Assembly (NCBI RefSeq): GCF_005924265.1
Contig: NZ_VCLB01000001.1
Span: forward strand, 372,001 to 436,000
Source of the DNA: Martelella lutilitoris
Lineage (GTDB): Bacteria > Pseudomonadota > Alphaproteobacteria > Rhizobiales > Rhizobiaceae
Direction of reading: 5' to 3'
DNA length: 64,000 nt
The notes below the pieces were generated by a model. The model was given only the letters and a program-made list of their open reading frames with translations. It searched no databases and was not told the origin of the DNA. Position 1 is the stretch's first letter; each line of letters begins with the position of its first letter. Shown piece after piece: positions 28,653-36,971 of the stretch. Made by a program: the position numbers and the translations under genes.

Positions 28653-29315
28653 ATGCGCTCAGTTCTTTGTTACGGGGATTCAAACACTTACGGCCAGACA
28701 ACGGCCAATCGCCCCGATGATCGATATCCGCATGACGTACGCTGGCCGGGCATTGTCCGCGCCATTCTGGGCGATCGCTGGCTGGTGATCGAGGAGGGGC
28801 TTTCCGGCCGCACGACCGTCAGCGACGACCCGATCGAGGGCGCGGAAAAGAACGGGCGCACCTATCTGAAGCCATGCATCATGAGCCACAAGCCGCTTGA
28901 TCTGGTGATCGTGATGCTCGGCACCAACGACCTGAAGATCCGCTTCAACAAGACCGCCGGCGAGATCGCCATGGGGGTTGGCGCGCTGGTCTCCGACATC
29001 AAGGCGCTGCCGGCCGGCATCGATGGCAAGGTGCCGGAAATCATGATCGTCGCCCCGCCGCCAACGGCCATGGAGCTGAAGGAATGGTCCGGCGTGTTCA
29101 TGGGCGCGCAGGAGAAATCCCGGGCGCTGGCGGCCGAATATGAGCGCATTGCCGAGGCCCAGGAAGTGCATTTCTTCGACGCGGGTCTGGTGGTCAGTTC
29201 AAGTGATGCCGACGGGTTCCATCTCGATGCCGCCGCCCATGCAGCCCTTGGCAAGGCCATCGCCGAGGAGATAGAGGCAATCGGCTGGGGCGAGGAGCGC
29301 GCGCGCGCCTCCTGA
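28653..29315 (+). CDS. SGNH/GDSL-family hydrolase (arylesterase-like)
   Basis: The 220-residue cytosolic enzyme has the block I motif YGDSNTYG (nucleophile Ser10), block III GTNDLK, and block V DADGFHLDAAAH carrying the catalytic Asp-His. No signal peptide is seen. The family hydrolyses acyl esters, often acetylated sugars or aryl esters. Its place between a sugar-type transporter and a ROK regulator suggests deacylation of an imported glycoside or sugar ester (inference). GGGAGGGAGA precedes the ATG. Confidence 0.87.
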   Translation: MRSVLCYGDSNTYGQTTANRPDDRYPHDVRWPGIVRAILGDRWLVIEEGLSGRTTVSDDPIEGAEKNGRTYLKPCIMSHKPLDLVIVMLGTNDLKIRFNKTAGEIAMGVGALVSDIKALPAGIDGKVPEIMIVAPPPTAMELKEWSGVFMGAQEKSRALAAEYERIAEAQEVHFFDAGLVVSSSDADGFHLDAAAHAALGKAIAEEIEAIGWGEERARAS

Positions 29316-29336
29316 CACCACCTGACGGATCAACCC

Positions 29337-30470
29337 ATGCGCCCGTTTTCATCCCGGGCGTGGAGACTGCCAAAAATGCCAGATATGAGATTTGCCCCGC
29401 CGCCTTCCGTTCGCATTGCCGAGCGCAGCACCGGCATGAACCAGGTACTCGCGCGCTCCTATAACGAGCGGCTGATCATGTCGCTGCTTCTGCAAAACCC
29501 GGGGCTCTCGCGCATGCAACTTGGCGAGGCGAGCGGGCTTTCCGCACAGACAATCTCGGTGATTGTGCGCGCGCTGGAAAAGGACAATCTCGTTTTGAAG
29601 GGTGAGGCCGTGCGCGGGCGCATCGGCCCGCCGACAACCCCGATCAGCCTCAATCCGGAGGGGGCGTTTTCGATCGGTATCAATATCGGCCATCGCTATC
29701 TCGACGTGGTGATGAGCGATTTCGTCGGCAATCCGATCAGCCGCAGGGCCTTCTTCTACGACGAAGCCCGCCTCGACGACGTGCGCAGAACCGCCCGCGA
29801 GGCGGTGGAGACGGCCATGGCCGAAGCGCCAAAGGCCCGGCGCGACCGGCTTGCCGGCATCGGGCTTTCGTTGCCCGCCGACATGGGGCCGTCGATCGGC
29901 GAGGCCAGGGCCATTCTCGATTTCGATTTCGAAGCCGAACTCAGCCGCGCAAGCGGGCTCGACGTCTTCATCCAGAACGACGTCACGGCGGCGGCGAGCG
30001 CGGAATGCATGTTCGGCGCGGCGCGCAATCTCAACGACTACCTCTATTGCGTGGTCACGCCGCATATCGTGCCGCGCCTCGTGCTCGGCGGGCGCATCTA
30101 TGCCGGCCACGACCAGGCATTCTCCCTTGATAGCGAAGCGGCGATGATGGATCACTTTCTCGCGCTGCGCGACGGCCCGGAGGCATCCGGCGACAATATC
30201 GATGGCTGGATCGGGACGGTGGCCGGCGAGCTTCACGCCTTGATCACCTCGCTCGGCCGCTTTGCCCGGGTGAAGACGGCGATCATTGCCGGTCTTCTGC
30301 CCGACGCGGTGCTCGCCGATATCGTCTCGCGGCTTTCCGAGATTTCCGGGGCGGACAGCGAGACCGCGATCGAGAGAAGCAGGCTCGGGCCGTGGGGACT
30401 GGCGATCGGCGCCGCCGCCCTGCCGTTTCATTCCCGCTTCATGAATGACAGCCCGGTTTCGGCCGGCTAG
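29337..30470 (+). CDS. ROK-family transcriptional regulator, degenerate sugar-kinase domain
   Basis: The 377-residue protein has an N-terminal winged HTH (NERLIMSLLLQNPGLSRMQLGEASGLSAQ, then TISVIVRALEKD) and a ROK-type actin-like domain (FSIGINIGHRYLDVVMSDFVG, then GLSLPADMGPSIGEA). The zinc motif CxCGxxGC of sugar-binding ROK proteins is absent and the phosphate loop is not of the DxGxT type, so it is probably not a kinase and may sense a different ligand. It is likely the regulator of the divergent sugar transporter and hydrolase. The true start may be ATG 29376 or 29385; I kept 29337, 21 bases after the hydrolase stop. Confidence 0.82.
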   Translation: MRPFSSRAWRLPKMPDMRFAPPPSVRIAERSTGMNQVLARSYNERLIMSLLLQNPGLSRMQLGEASGLSAQTISVIVRALEKDNLVLKGEAVRGRIGPPTTPISLNPEGAFSIGINIGHRYLDVVMSDFVGNPISRRAFFYDEARLDDVRRTAREAVETAMAEAPKARRDRLAGIGLSLPADMGPSIGEARAILDFDFEAELSRASGLDVFIQNDVTAAASAECMFGAARNLNDYLYCVVTPHIVPRLVLGGRIYAGHDQAFSLDSEAAMMDHFLALRDGPEASGDNIDGWIGTVAGELHALITSLGRFARVKTAIIAGLLPDAVLADIVSRLSEISGADSETAIERSRLGPWGLAIGAAALPFHSRFMNDSPVSAG

Positions 30471-30471
30471 C

Positions 30472-30515
30472 GCATCGGCCCGAAAATCGGAAGCGATTTT
30501 CGGAAAGCACGATGC
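30472..30515. repeat. Nested palindromic repeat after the ROK gene
   Basis: Outer arms GCATCG/CGATGC enclose CCGAAAATCG-GAAG-CGATTTTCGG (30480-30503). This nested palindrome resembles a widespread Hyphomicrobiales intergenic repeat (family knowledge). It starts 2 bases after the ROK stop and, with the convergent RpiR gene ending at 30581, may act as a bidirectional transcription end. Confidence 0.6.
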
Positions 30516-30580
30516 GTAGATTCAATAGGTTAGAGCGTCCCTTGTGCGGCCGAATGGACGCACGGCGCTCCAAGAGCACG

Positions 30581-31444
30581 CTATTCGTATTGCATCAGCT
30601 TTTCGTTGACAGCATCGACCTTGCGCAGGCGGTCGCGGCCCGTACGCCCGGCGTTGAGCGTCGCGCGGACCACGATCTGATGGCAGAGCGCCAGCACGGC
30701 GGCGTGGTTGAACTGCGGGCCGTCGGAATGAATGCGGCAGTGGAAATGCCAGTGCGCGGCGGGATGGCGGGCCATGTTCTCGTCCGAGATCAGCGCCAGC
30801 CGCGCGCCGCTTTCCACGATCGTGTCGAGCAATTGACGCGTGCCTGCGATCCGGCGGCGCAGCGTGATCGCGATCACCAGATCGCCCTCCTCGATGCGCG
30901 CCACATGTTCGCCCAGCGTCTCGCCGCCCTGCGGGAAAACGACGACTTCGCCGACGATCTTGGTCAGTTGCCAATAGAGGTAATGGGCAAAGGACTGGCT
31001 GATGCGCTGGCCGGTGATCCAGACCTTGCGGCTTTCGATGACGGCAGCGGCGAGCGCTTCCAGCTCGCTTGCATCGAGATTGGCGAAGGTCCAGTCGAGA
31101 TTGTCCTTCTCCTCGCGCATGTCGAGGGCAAGGGCCGCGGCATTGGCCTCCGGCTCGGCATGGGCGAAGAAGGCGCGCGAGCCGGTCTGGCGCTCGTCGC
31201 GCACTGCCTTTTTCGCCTGGTCGTAGCTGGCAAAGCCGAGCTTGCGGATGAAGCGCGAAACGGTGGCCTTGGAGACATCGCACAAACGCGCCAGTTCCTG
31301 CGCGTCATAGCTGCCAAGTTCGCCCGGAAAATCCAGCAGGAACTCGCCCAGCCGGCGCTCGGCCGGGCTCAACTGCGGCAGAACGCGCTGCACGCGGTTG
31401 AGAAAAGGCGCTTCGTCGGCGGCGTTTTGAAATTCTGATTTCAT
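30581..31444 (-). CDS. RpiR/MurR-family transcriptional regulator (HTH + SIS)
   Basis: The 287-residue protein has an N-terminal RpiR HTH (LSPAERRLGEFLLDFPGELG, then LARLCDVSKATVSRFIRKLGF) and a C-terminal SIS sugar-phosphate-binding domain (VWITGQRISQSFAHYLYWQL, GDLVIAITLRRR and ARLALISDE). Such proteins sense sugar phosphates or acid intermediates. It is divergent from the Tct transporter operon with 284 bases between, where four copies of one dyad occur, two of them at the start codons of the two divergent genes. This makes it the probable regulator of the Tct and sugar-acid genes. Confidence 0.9.
   Translation of the reverse strand: MKSEFQNAADEAPFLNRVQRVLPQLSPAERRLGEFLLDFPGELGSYDAQELARLCDVSKATVSRFIRKLGFASYDQAKKAVRDERQTGSRAFFAHAEPEANAAALALDMREEKDNLDWTFANLDASELEALAAAVIESRKVWITGQRISQSFAHYLYWQLTKIVGEVVVFPQGGETLGEHVARIEEGDLVIAITLRRRIAGTRQLLDTIVESGARLALISDENMARHPAAHWHFHCRIHSDGPQFNHAAVLALCHQIVVRATLNAGRTGRDRLRKVDAVNEKLMQYE
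31429..31442. promoter_or_regulatory. Putative RpiR operator copy 1
   Basis: GAAATTCTGATTTC fits the dyad GAAAYYNNRRTTTC with one mismatched pair. It ends inside the ATG of the RpiR gene (start 31444). Confidence 0.5.
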
Positions 31445-31492
31445 AATTTGTCATTAACGGCCGCAATGCTGAAAAGGCAAGCCATGGTGTTC

Positions 31493-31506
31493 GAAATCCT
31501 GATTTC
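31493..31506. promoter_or_regulatory. Putative RpiR operator copy 2
   Basis: GAAATC-CT-GATTTC is a perfect 6-2-6 dyad, 49 bases upstream of the RpiR gene start. Confidence 0.55.
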
Positions 31507-31645
31507 AGTCGGTGGTTTCCCGTCTATGTGGCTGGAAATGCCGGATTGGCGGGCTTTTCGCCATGACTGATGCCCAATGAGCAACCATAATGCCTATTAT
31601 TTATACAAAAATCATATTTGCCTATTTTTTACTTGCGTGATTTTT

Positions 31646-31659
31646 GAAACTGTAGTTTC
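31646..31659. promoter_or_regulatory. Putative RpiR operator copy 3
   Basis: GAAACT-GT-AGTTTC is a perfect 6-2-6 dyad, about 70 bases before the tctC start. Confidence 0.55.
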
Positions 31660-31711
31660 CTCTCTTGGAACTTGAATTTCGTCAATGCATCCGCCCCGAC
31701 CCAAGACAGCA

Positions 31712-31725
31712 GAAACTGGAGTTCT
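31712..31725. promoter_or_regulatory. Putative RpiR operator copy 4
   Basis: GAAACT-GG-AGTTCT matches the same dyad with one mismatched pair and ends 3 bases before the tctC ATG, where it overlaps the ribosome-binding region. Confidence 0.45.
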
Positions 31726-31728
31726 GAC

Positions 31729-32694
31729 ATGCCGGTCCGCCCGCTGAAATCCATCATCCTCGCCGCCACCGCCCTTGCCGCCCTCGCGCCCGCCGCCTTT
31801 GCGGCGGACTATCCCGAGCGCCCTGTCCGTATCCTGGTTTCCTTTCCGCCCGGCGGCTCCAGCGATCTCGTCGCCCGCCTGCTTTCCGAACAGCTCGGCG
31901 CCGCGCTTGGCCAGCAATTCGTCGTTGAAAACAAGCCGGGCGCCGCCGGCACCGTGGCCGCGACCGAGCTGAAGAATGCCGAAGCCGATGGCTACACGTT
32001 GATGCTCTCGAACCTGACGCCGTTCAACGTCGCGCCGACAAGCTTCCCCGACACGCCCTATGATCCGGTCGCCGACTTCACCCATATCGGCTATATCGGC
32101 GCCGTCCATCTCGGCATGTTCGTCTCGCCCGAGCTTGAGACGCCGGACATGGCCGCCTTCGTTGAAAAGGCAAAGGCCGAGCCCGGCATGCTGGACTACG
32201 GCTCTTCCGGCGTCGGCTCCTGGGGGCATGTCGTCGCCGTTGCCTATGAGAACGAGGCGGGCGTCGAACTCTCGCACATTCCCTACAAGGGCTCAGGCCC
32301 GATGCGGCTTGATTTCCGCGCCGGCGTCATCCCGGTGATCTTTGATGCCGTGCCGCAGAACCTGCCCGCCGTCGCCGAGGGAACGGCCATCCCGCTCGCC
32401 GTCTCTTCGCCGCAACGGCTCGACACCCTGTCCGACACTCCGACCTTTACCGAACTCGGCTATGATATCGTTGCCGAAAACTGGCTCGGCATTTCCGCCC
32501 CCGCCGGCGTCGATCCGGACATCGTGGCGACGCTTCAGGACGCGCTCGCCACCGCGCTGGCAACCGATGAAGTCGTTGCCCAGTTCGAGACCTGGGGCAT
32601 TGTCGGCGGCACGATGACGAGCGATGAATTTACCGACTATGTTGCAAAGGGCGTTGCCGAATGGGCGCCGTTGGTCAACCAGGCGAGTGAATGA
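31729..32694 (+). CDS. tctC: Tripartite tricarboxylate transporter substrate-binding protein (TctC family)
   Basis: The 321-residue precursor has a Sec signal peptide (MPVRPLKSIILAATALAALAPAAFA). The TctC/Bug fold follows: YPERPVRILVSFPPGGSSDL, GQQFVVENKPGAAGTVAA, then DYGSSGVGSWGHV and HIPYKGSGPMRLDF. It binds a carboxylate, probably a sugar acid in this context, and delivers it to the TctB-TctA membrane parts encoded downstream. I chose the ATG at 31729, where the signal peptide begins; the frame is open to 31672. A BMP-domain gene lies between this gene and tctB. Confidence 0.9.
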   Translation: MPVRPLKSIILAATALAALAPAAFAADYPERPVRILVSFPPGGSSDLVARLLSEQLGAALGQQFVVENKPGAAGTVAATELKNAEADGYTLMLSNLTPFNVAPTSFPDTPYDPVADFTHIGYIGAVHLGMFVSPELETPDMAAFVEKAKAEPGMLDYGSSGVGSWGHVVAVAYENEAGVELSHIPYKGSGPMRLDFRAGVIPVIFDAVPQNLPAVAEGTAIPLAVSSPQRLDTLSDTPTFTELGYDIVAENWLGISAPAGVDPDIVATLQDALATALATDEVVAQFETWGIVGGTMTSDEFTDYVAKGVAEWAPLVNQASE

Positions 32695-33659
32695 TGCGCG
32701 TCAGCCGGCTTGCTTCGGACAAATCCGCCCTGCCGCAGATCGCTGTCGTCGTCATCGGCGAGGCGGAGGATGCGGGCTTCAATGCCAGCGGTCTTGCCGG
32801 CGCGCGAAAGGCAGCGCGCGCCGGAACCGCGCAGATCAGCATCATCGACGGGCTGGCCTATGATACGGCCGAGATCCTCGAAAGCCTTGACCGGGTGATG
32901 GCGGATTTCGACGGTCTGGTCTTCATCGGCGGGCAGGGCGACCGGGTCATGCCGGTTCTGGCCCTCGACTGGCCGGAAAAGCCCTTCGCCATCGTTCAGG
33001 GCCACGCCCATGGGCAAAACCTTGCAAGCTATGATGTGGCGCAGGAACATTCGGCCTATCTGGCAGGCTGCCTCGCGGCGCTGATGACGATGACCGGCAC
33101 GGTCGGCCATCTGTCCGGCCATCGCGTTCGCCCGGGGCTGAAGGGCCGCGCAGCCTTCGTGCAGGGCGTCGTTGAAACCGACCCAGACGTCAGGGTGCTC
33201 ACGGCCTTCTGCGGCTCGCAGGATGACAATGCCATCACCCGGCGCTGGGCCGATGCCGAGATCGCCGCCGGGGCGGACATCATCTTCACCATGCTGAACG
33301 GCGCAAGGCAGGGCGCGATCGATGCCTGCCGGGCAGCCGGGCGCCGACAGATCGGCAATGCGCTCGACTGGACGGCGCTGGCGCCGGATGTGTTTGTCGC
33401 CTCGGCACTGGCGCGCATCGATCTCGGCGTGGAACGCGCCATTGCCGATGTTGCGGCGGGGCGCCTGCCGCAACAGCCGGTCCTGCTGGGTCTTCCGGAA
33501 GGCGACTATGCCGCGCTTGCGCTCGGAGCGGACGTTCCGCAAGCCGTTGCGGAACGGGTTGCAGCCGCCGCCGACGGCATTCGCGCGGGCCGGATCATCG
33601 TCCGCGAGACCTATGAGGGCGCGGAGTTCGAACCGGAAACGGAGACCGGGCAATGCTGA
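32691..33659 (+). CDS. BMP/PnrA-family ligand-binding protein without signal peptide
   Basis: The 322-residue protein resembles the basic membrane protein / PnrA family of periplasmic binding proteins (nucleoside and related ligands). Recognisable segments are IAVVVIGEAEDAGFNASGLAGA, DFDGLVFIGGQGDRVM, EHSAYLAGCLAALMTMTGTVG and GADIIFTMLNGARQGAIDACR. The N-terminus (MMRVSRLASDKSALPQIAVV) has no hydrophobic signal segment or lipobox, so it looks cytosolic. It overlaps tctC by 4 bases and tctB by 7, and is thus an integral member of the Tct operon. Its role could be intracellular ligand sensing or binding; that is a guess. Confidence 0.78.
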   Translation: MMRVSRLASDKSALPQIAVVVIGEAEDAGFNASGLAGARKAARAGTAQISIIDGLAYDTAEILESLDRVMADFDGLVFIGGQGDRVMPVLALDWPEKPFAIVQGHAHGQNLASYDVAQEHSAYLAGCLAALMTMTGTVGHLSGHRVRPGLKGRAAFVQGVVETDPDVRVLTAFCGSQDDNAITRRWADAEIAAGADIIFTMLNGARQGAIDACRAAGRRQIGNALDWTALAPDVFVASALARIDLGVERAIADVAAGRLPQQPVLLGLPEGDYAALALGADVPQAVAERVAAAADGIRAGRIIVRETYEGAEFEPETETGQC

Positions 33660-34096
33660 AGAAGCTTTCGGCACAGGCGGGCACGCTTCTGATCGGCGCG
33701 ATCGCGCTTGTCTTCGTCATCGGCGCCGTCACCGTGCTCGATCTCGGCACGCCGCGCCGTATGGGCCCCGGCGCCTTTCCGCTGATCGCCGGCGGCATCC
33801 TCGTCATTCTCTCCGCCGTCGCCCTTGTAGGAGACATGAAAGCAGGTGCCGAACATCTGAAGATCGACTGGCGCACGGTCATCCCGATTGCGCTCGCCGT
33901 CGCCGGCTTCGCGCTGGTCACGCCGCGTTTCGGCGTTCTGCCGGGCGCGGGCGTCTGCGTGCTGATCGCAAGCTATGCCGTAGGCGCGCTCTCGCCGTTG
34001 CGGCGTACCGGTCTCGTCATCGGCGCCGTCCTCGGCGTCTGGCTGGTCTTCATCGTCGGCCTCCGCCTGCCGCTCGAAGCCTTCCGGGGGTTCTGA
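33653..34096 (+). CDS. tctB: Tripartite tricarboxylate transporter small membrane subunit (TctB family)
   Basis: The 147-residue protein has four hydrophobic helices (for example LLIGAIALVFVIGAVTVL and MGPGAFPLIAGGILVILSAV) and the TctB signature LGTPRRMGPGAFPLIAGG. It is the small membrane component linking TctA to the binding protein. It overlaps the BMP-domain gene by 7 bases and lies 3 bases before tctA. Confidence 0.9.
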   Translation: MLKKLSAQAGTLLIGAIALVFVIGAVTVLDLGTPRRMGPGAFPLIAGGILVILSAVALVGDMKAGAEHLKIDWRTVIPIALAVAGFALVTPRFGVLPGAGVCVLIASYAVGALSPLRRTGLVIGAVLGVWLVFIVGLRLPLEAFRGF

Positions 34097-34099
34097 TCC

Positions 34100-35590
34100 A
34101 TGCTTGACAATCTCGCCCTCGGCTTTGCCACCGCCACCACTGTTTCCAACCTGCTTTATTGCTTCCTCGGCACGTTTCTCGGCACCTTCATCGGCGTGCT
34201 GCCGGGTCTCGGGCCGCTGGCGGCCGTTGCCATGCTGCTGCCGGTCTCCTTCTACCTGCCGCCGGAAACCGCGCTCGTCATGCTGGCGGGTGTTTATTAC
34301 GGGGCGGAATATGGCGGCTCGATCGCCTCTATCCTGCTCAATATTCCGGGAACGCCCTCCTCCTCGATCACCTGCCTCGACGGCTATCCGATGGCGCGCG
34401 AGGGCCGCGCCGGCGTGGCGCTGCTGATGACCGCGCTCGCCTCCTTCTTCGGCGGCATTTTTGGCATTCTGGTGATCGCCGCCCTGGCACCCGTGCTCGC
34501 GGATTTCGCACTCCTGCTGGAACCGGCGGATTATTTCGCGGTGATGCTGCTCGGCCTTGTGGCGGCCTCCGTGGTGTCGAGTTCCGGCACGCTCAGGGGC
34601 GTGATGATGGTGACGCTCGGCGTGCTTCTCGGCACGATCGGCGTCGACGTCAACAGCGGCGCCACCCGCTTTACCGGCGGCATCCAGGACCTGCGCGACG
34701 GCATCAATCTCGTCGTCGTCGCCATGGGCCTCTTCGGCGTTTCCGAAGCCATGTATTCGGCACGCGGCGCATCCGCCTCCTATGCCACGGAAAAAGTCTC
34801 CTGGCAGCGCTTCCTGCCCAAGCGCGGCGAATGGCTGCGCTCGCTCGGCCCCGCCATTCGCGGCAGCCTGATCGGCAGTTTCTTCGGCACTTTGCCGGGA
34901 ACGGGCCAGACCGTTGCCTCCTCGATCGGCTATGCGATCGAAAAGCGCGTCTCGCCCAATCGCGCCAATTTCGGCAAGGGCGCGATCGAGGGCGTGGTGG
35001 TGCCGGAATCGGCCAACAATGCCGCCGCCCAGACCGCCTTCATCCCGACGCTGACGCTCGGCATTCCCGGCTCGACCACAATGGCGCTGATGATCGGCGC
35101 GCTGATGATCCACGGCGTGACCCCCGGCCCGCGCCTGATTTCCGACCACCCTCAGCTTTTCTGGGGCCTGATCGTCTCCTTCCTGTTCGGCAATCTCTTC
35201 CTGCTGGTGCTCAACATCCCGCTGATCGGCATCTGGGTGCGACTGCTGCGCATCCCGCATTATTTCCTCTACCCCACCATCGTCGTGCTGATCTCGATCG
35301 GCGTCTACAGTCTCGATCATTCCCTCTTCGATATCTGGGCCATGCTCGGCTTCGGCGTGCTCGGCTATGTGCTGAGGCTCTACCGCTACGAACCCGCGCC
35401 GCTGCTGATCGGCTTCATCCTCGGGCCGATGATGGAGGAATATCTGCGCCGGGCCATGCTGCTCTCGCGCGGTGACCCGATGACCTTTGTCGAGCATCCG
35501 GGCGCGGCCGCAATGATCGCGATCTCCCTTCTGCTCCTGGTGCTGACCGCCATGCCGGGGCTGAAACGGCTTGCCGGGAGGTGGATCTGA
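34100..35590 (+). CDS. tctA: Tripartite tricarboxylate transporter large membrane subunit (TctA family)
   Basis: The 496-residue polytopic protein has the family motifs GTFIGVLPGLGPLAAVAMLLP, YYGAEYGGSIASILLNIPGTP, GSFFGTLPGTGQTVASSIGYA and AIEGVVVPESANNAAAQTAFIP (the last two are the repeat-related motifs around the transport path). It forms the secondary-transport channel driven by ion gradient. It closes the tctC-BMP-tctB-tctA set. The next gene starts 204 bases later in the same direction. Confidence 0.94.
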   Translation: MLDNLALGFATATTVSNLLYCFLGTFLGTFIGVLPGLGPLAAVAMLLPVSFYLPPETALVMLAGVYYGAEYGGSIASILLNIPGTPSSSITCLDGYPMAREGRAGVALLMTALASFFGGIFGILVIAALAPVLADFALLLEPADYFAVMLLGLVAASVVSSSGTLRGVMMVTLGVLLGTIGVDVNSGATRFTGGIQDLRDGINLVVVAMGLFGVSEAMYSARGASASYATEKVSWQRFLPKRGEWLRSLGPAIRGSLIGSFFGTLPGTGQTVASSIGYAIEKRVSPNRANFGKGAIEGVVVPESANNAAAQTAFIPTLTLGIPGSTTMALMIGALMIHGVTPGPRLISDHPQLFWGLIVSFLFGNLFLLVLNIPLIGIWVRLLRIPHYFLYPTIVVLISIGVYSLDHSLFDIWAMLGFGVLGYVLRLYRYEPAPLLIGFILGPMMEEYLRRAMLLSRGDPMTFVEHPGAAAMIAISLLLLVLTAMPGLKRLAGRWI

Positions 35591-35794
35591 CCTCCGGCCG
35601 CTCCTGATGCGCCGCCGGCCGCATCCCTTGTGGCGCGATTGATCGTCAAGGCTTTAAACCGGCAGCCGGTTGGCCTAAGTGTAGATGGTCTGCACTCCAC
35701 GGCGGGCGACGCGCGCTCGGCGTCCGTCCCCGGCAAAGTGTCGTGCCGGCATGGGAGGCGGCGCAGGATCAGCCGCGCATGAGGACATTTCGCC

Positions 35795-36937
35795 ATGACA
35801 ATCATCGATGACTTCAACGGCACCTGGCTCGGACGCGTTTTCCTGCCGGAGGCGAACGGCCCGGCCGTCGTGACGCTGCGCGGCGGCGCGGTCTACGACA
35901 TCACCTCCGAGATCGCCCCGCTCTCCCGCGATATCTGCGAAATGGACGATCCGGCGTTTTACGTCAACGAGGCTCCCGGCTTCCGGCTTGGCACGCTTGA
36001 GGAGATAGCTGCCGCGACGCCCGGCGATGAAAGCCGCATCCATTTTCTCTGCCCCTCGGACCTGCAGCCGATCAAGGCCTGCGGCGTCACCTTCGCCCGC
36101 TCCATGGTCGAGCGGGTGATCGAGGAAAAGGCGGCGGGCGATCCGAAGAAGGCGGAGGCGATCAGGAGCCGCATTGGTGCGGCAATCGGCGAAAGCCTGA
36201 AAAATATCGAGGCGGGGTCGAAAGCGGCCGCCGCCGCCAAGGAGGCGCTGATCCGCGAAGGGTTGTGGAGCCAGTATCTCGAGGTCGGCATCGGCCCGGA
36301 CGCTGAGGTCTTTTCCAAGGCGCAGGCGCTTTCCGCTGTCGGGCCGGGCGCCGAGGTCGGCCTTCACCCGATCTCGAAATGGAACAATCCGGAGCCCGAA
36401 GTGGTTCTCGCCGTATCCTCCGCCGGAAGGATCGTCGGCGCCACGCTCGGCAATGACGTCAACTTGCGCGACGTGGAGGGTCGCTCGGCGCTTTTGCTGG
36501 GCAAGGCCAAGGACAACAACGCTTCCGCCGCGATTGGCCCGATGATCAGGCTGTTTGACGGCAACTTCACGCTGGACGACGTGCGCCGCGCCGAGGTTTC
36601 ACTTACGGTGAGAGGCGAGGACGGATTTGAAATGACGGGACATTCCTCGATGTCGGAAATCAGCCGCGATCCGGAGGCGCTTGTCGCCCAGACCATCGGC
36701 CGCCATCACCAGTATCCCGACGGCTTCATGCTCTATCTCGGCACCCTTTTCGCGCCGAGCGAGGATCGCGATGTTGCCGGCGAGGGTTTCACCCACAAGC
36801 CGGGCGACCGCGTGACCATTTCGGCAAAAGGCCTCGGCCGCCTTGAAAACACCGTGCGCCTGTCGACAGAATGCGCGCCATGGACATTCGGCGTGCGCGC
36901 GCTGATGAGTAATCTCGCCGCGCGCGACCTGATCTGA
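35795..36937 (+). CDS. Fumarylacetoacetate-hydrolase-family protein, candidate 2-keto-3-deoxy-sugar-acid dehydratase (XylX-like)
   Basis: The 380-residue protein has an N-terminal extension with a TLRGGAVYDIT segment and a C-terminal FAH domain. That domain shows GVTFARSMVERVIEEKAAGD, VGLHPISKWNNPEPEVVLAV, then ATLGNDVNLRDVEGRSALLL and LGKAKDNNASAAIGPMI. The PEPE-V and GND-N-R-D motifs carry the metal ligands. Length and context match XylX-type 2-keto-3-deoxypentonate dehydratases, which yield 2-oxoglutarate semialdehyde, and the aldehyde dehydrogenase that would use that product follows 34 bases later. A hydrolase or decarboxylase role cannot be excluded. Confidence 0.82.
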   Translation: MTIIDDFNGTWLGRVFLPEANGPAVVTLRGGAVYDITSEIAPLSRDICEMDDPAFYVNEAPGFRLGTLEEIAAATPGDESRIHFLCPSDLQPIKACGVTFARSMVERVIEEKAAGDPKKAEAIRSRIGAAIGESLKNIEAGSKAAAAAKEALIREGLWSQYLEVGIGPDAEVFSKAQALSAVGPGAEVGLHPISKWNNPEPEVVLAVSSAGRIVGATLGNDVNLRDVEGRSALLLGKAKDNNASAAIGPMIRLFDGNFTLDDVRRAEVSLTVRGEDGFEMTGHSSMSEISRDPEALVAQTIGRHHQYPDGFMLYLGTLFAPSEDRDVAGEGFTHKPGDRVTISAKGLGRLENTVRLSTECAPWTFGVRALMSNLAARDLI

Positions 36938-36971
36938 ACCAGACGAATAATCGCAAAGCCCGAGGAGAATA

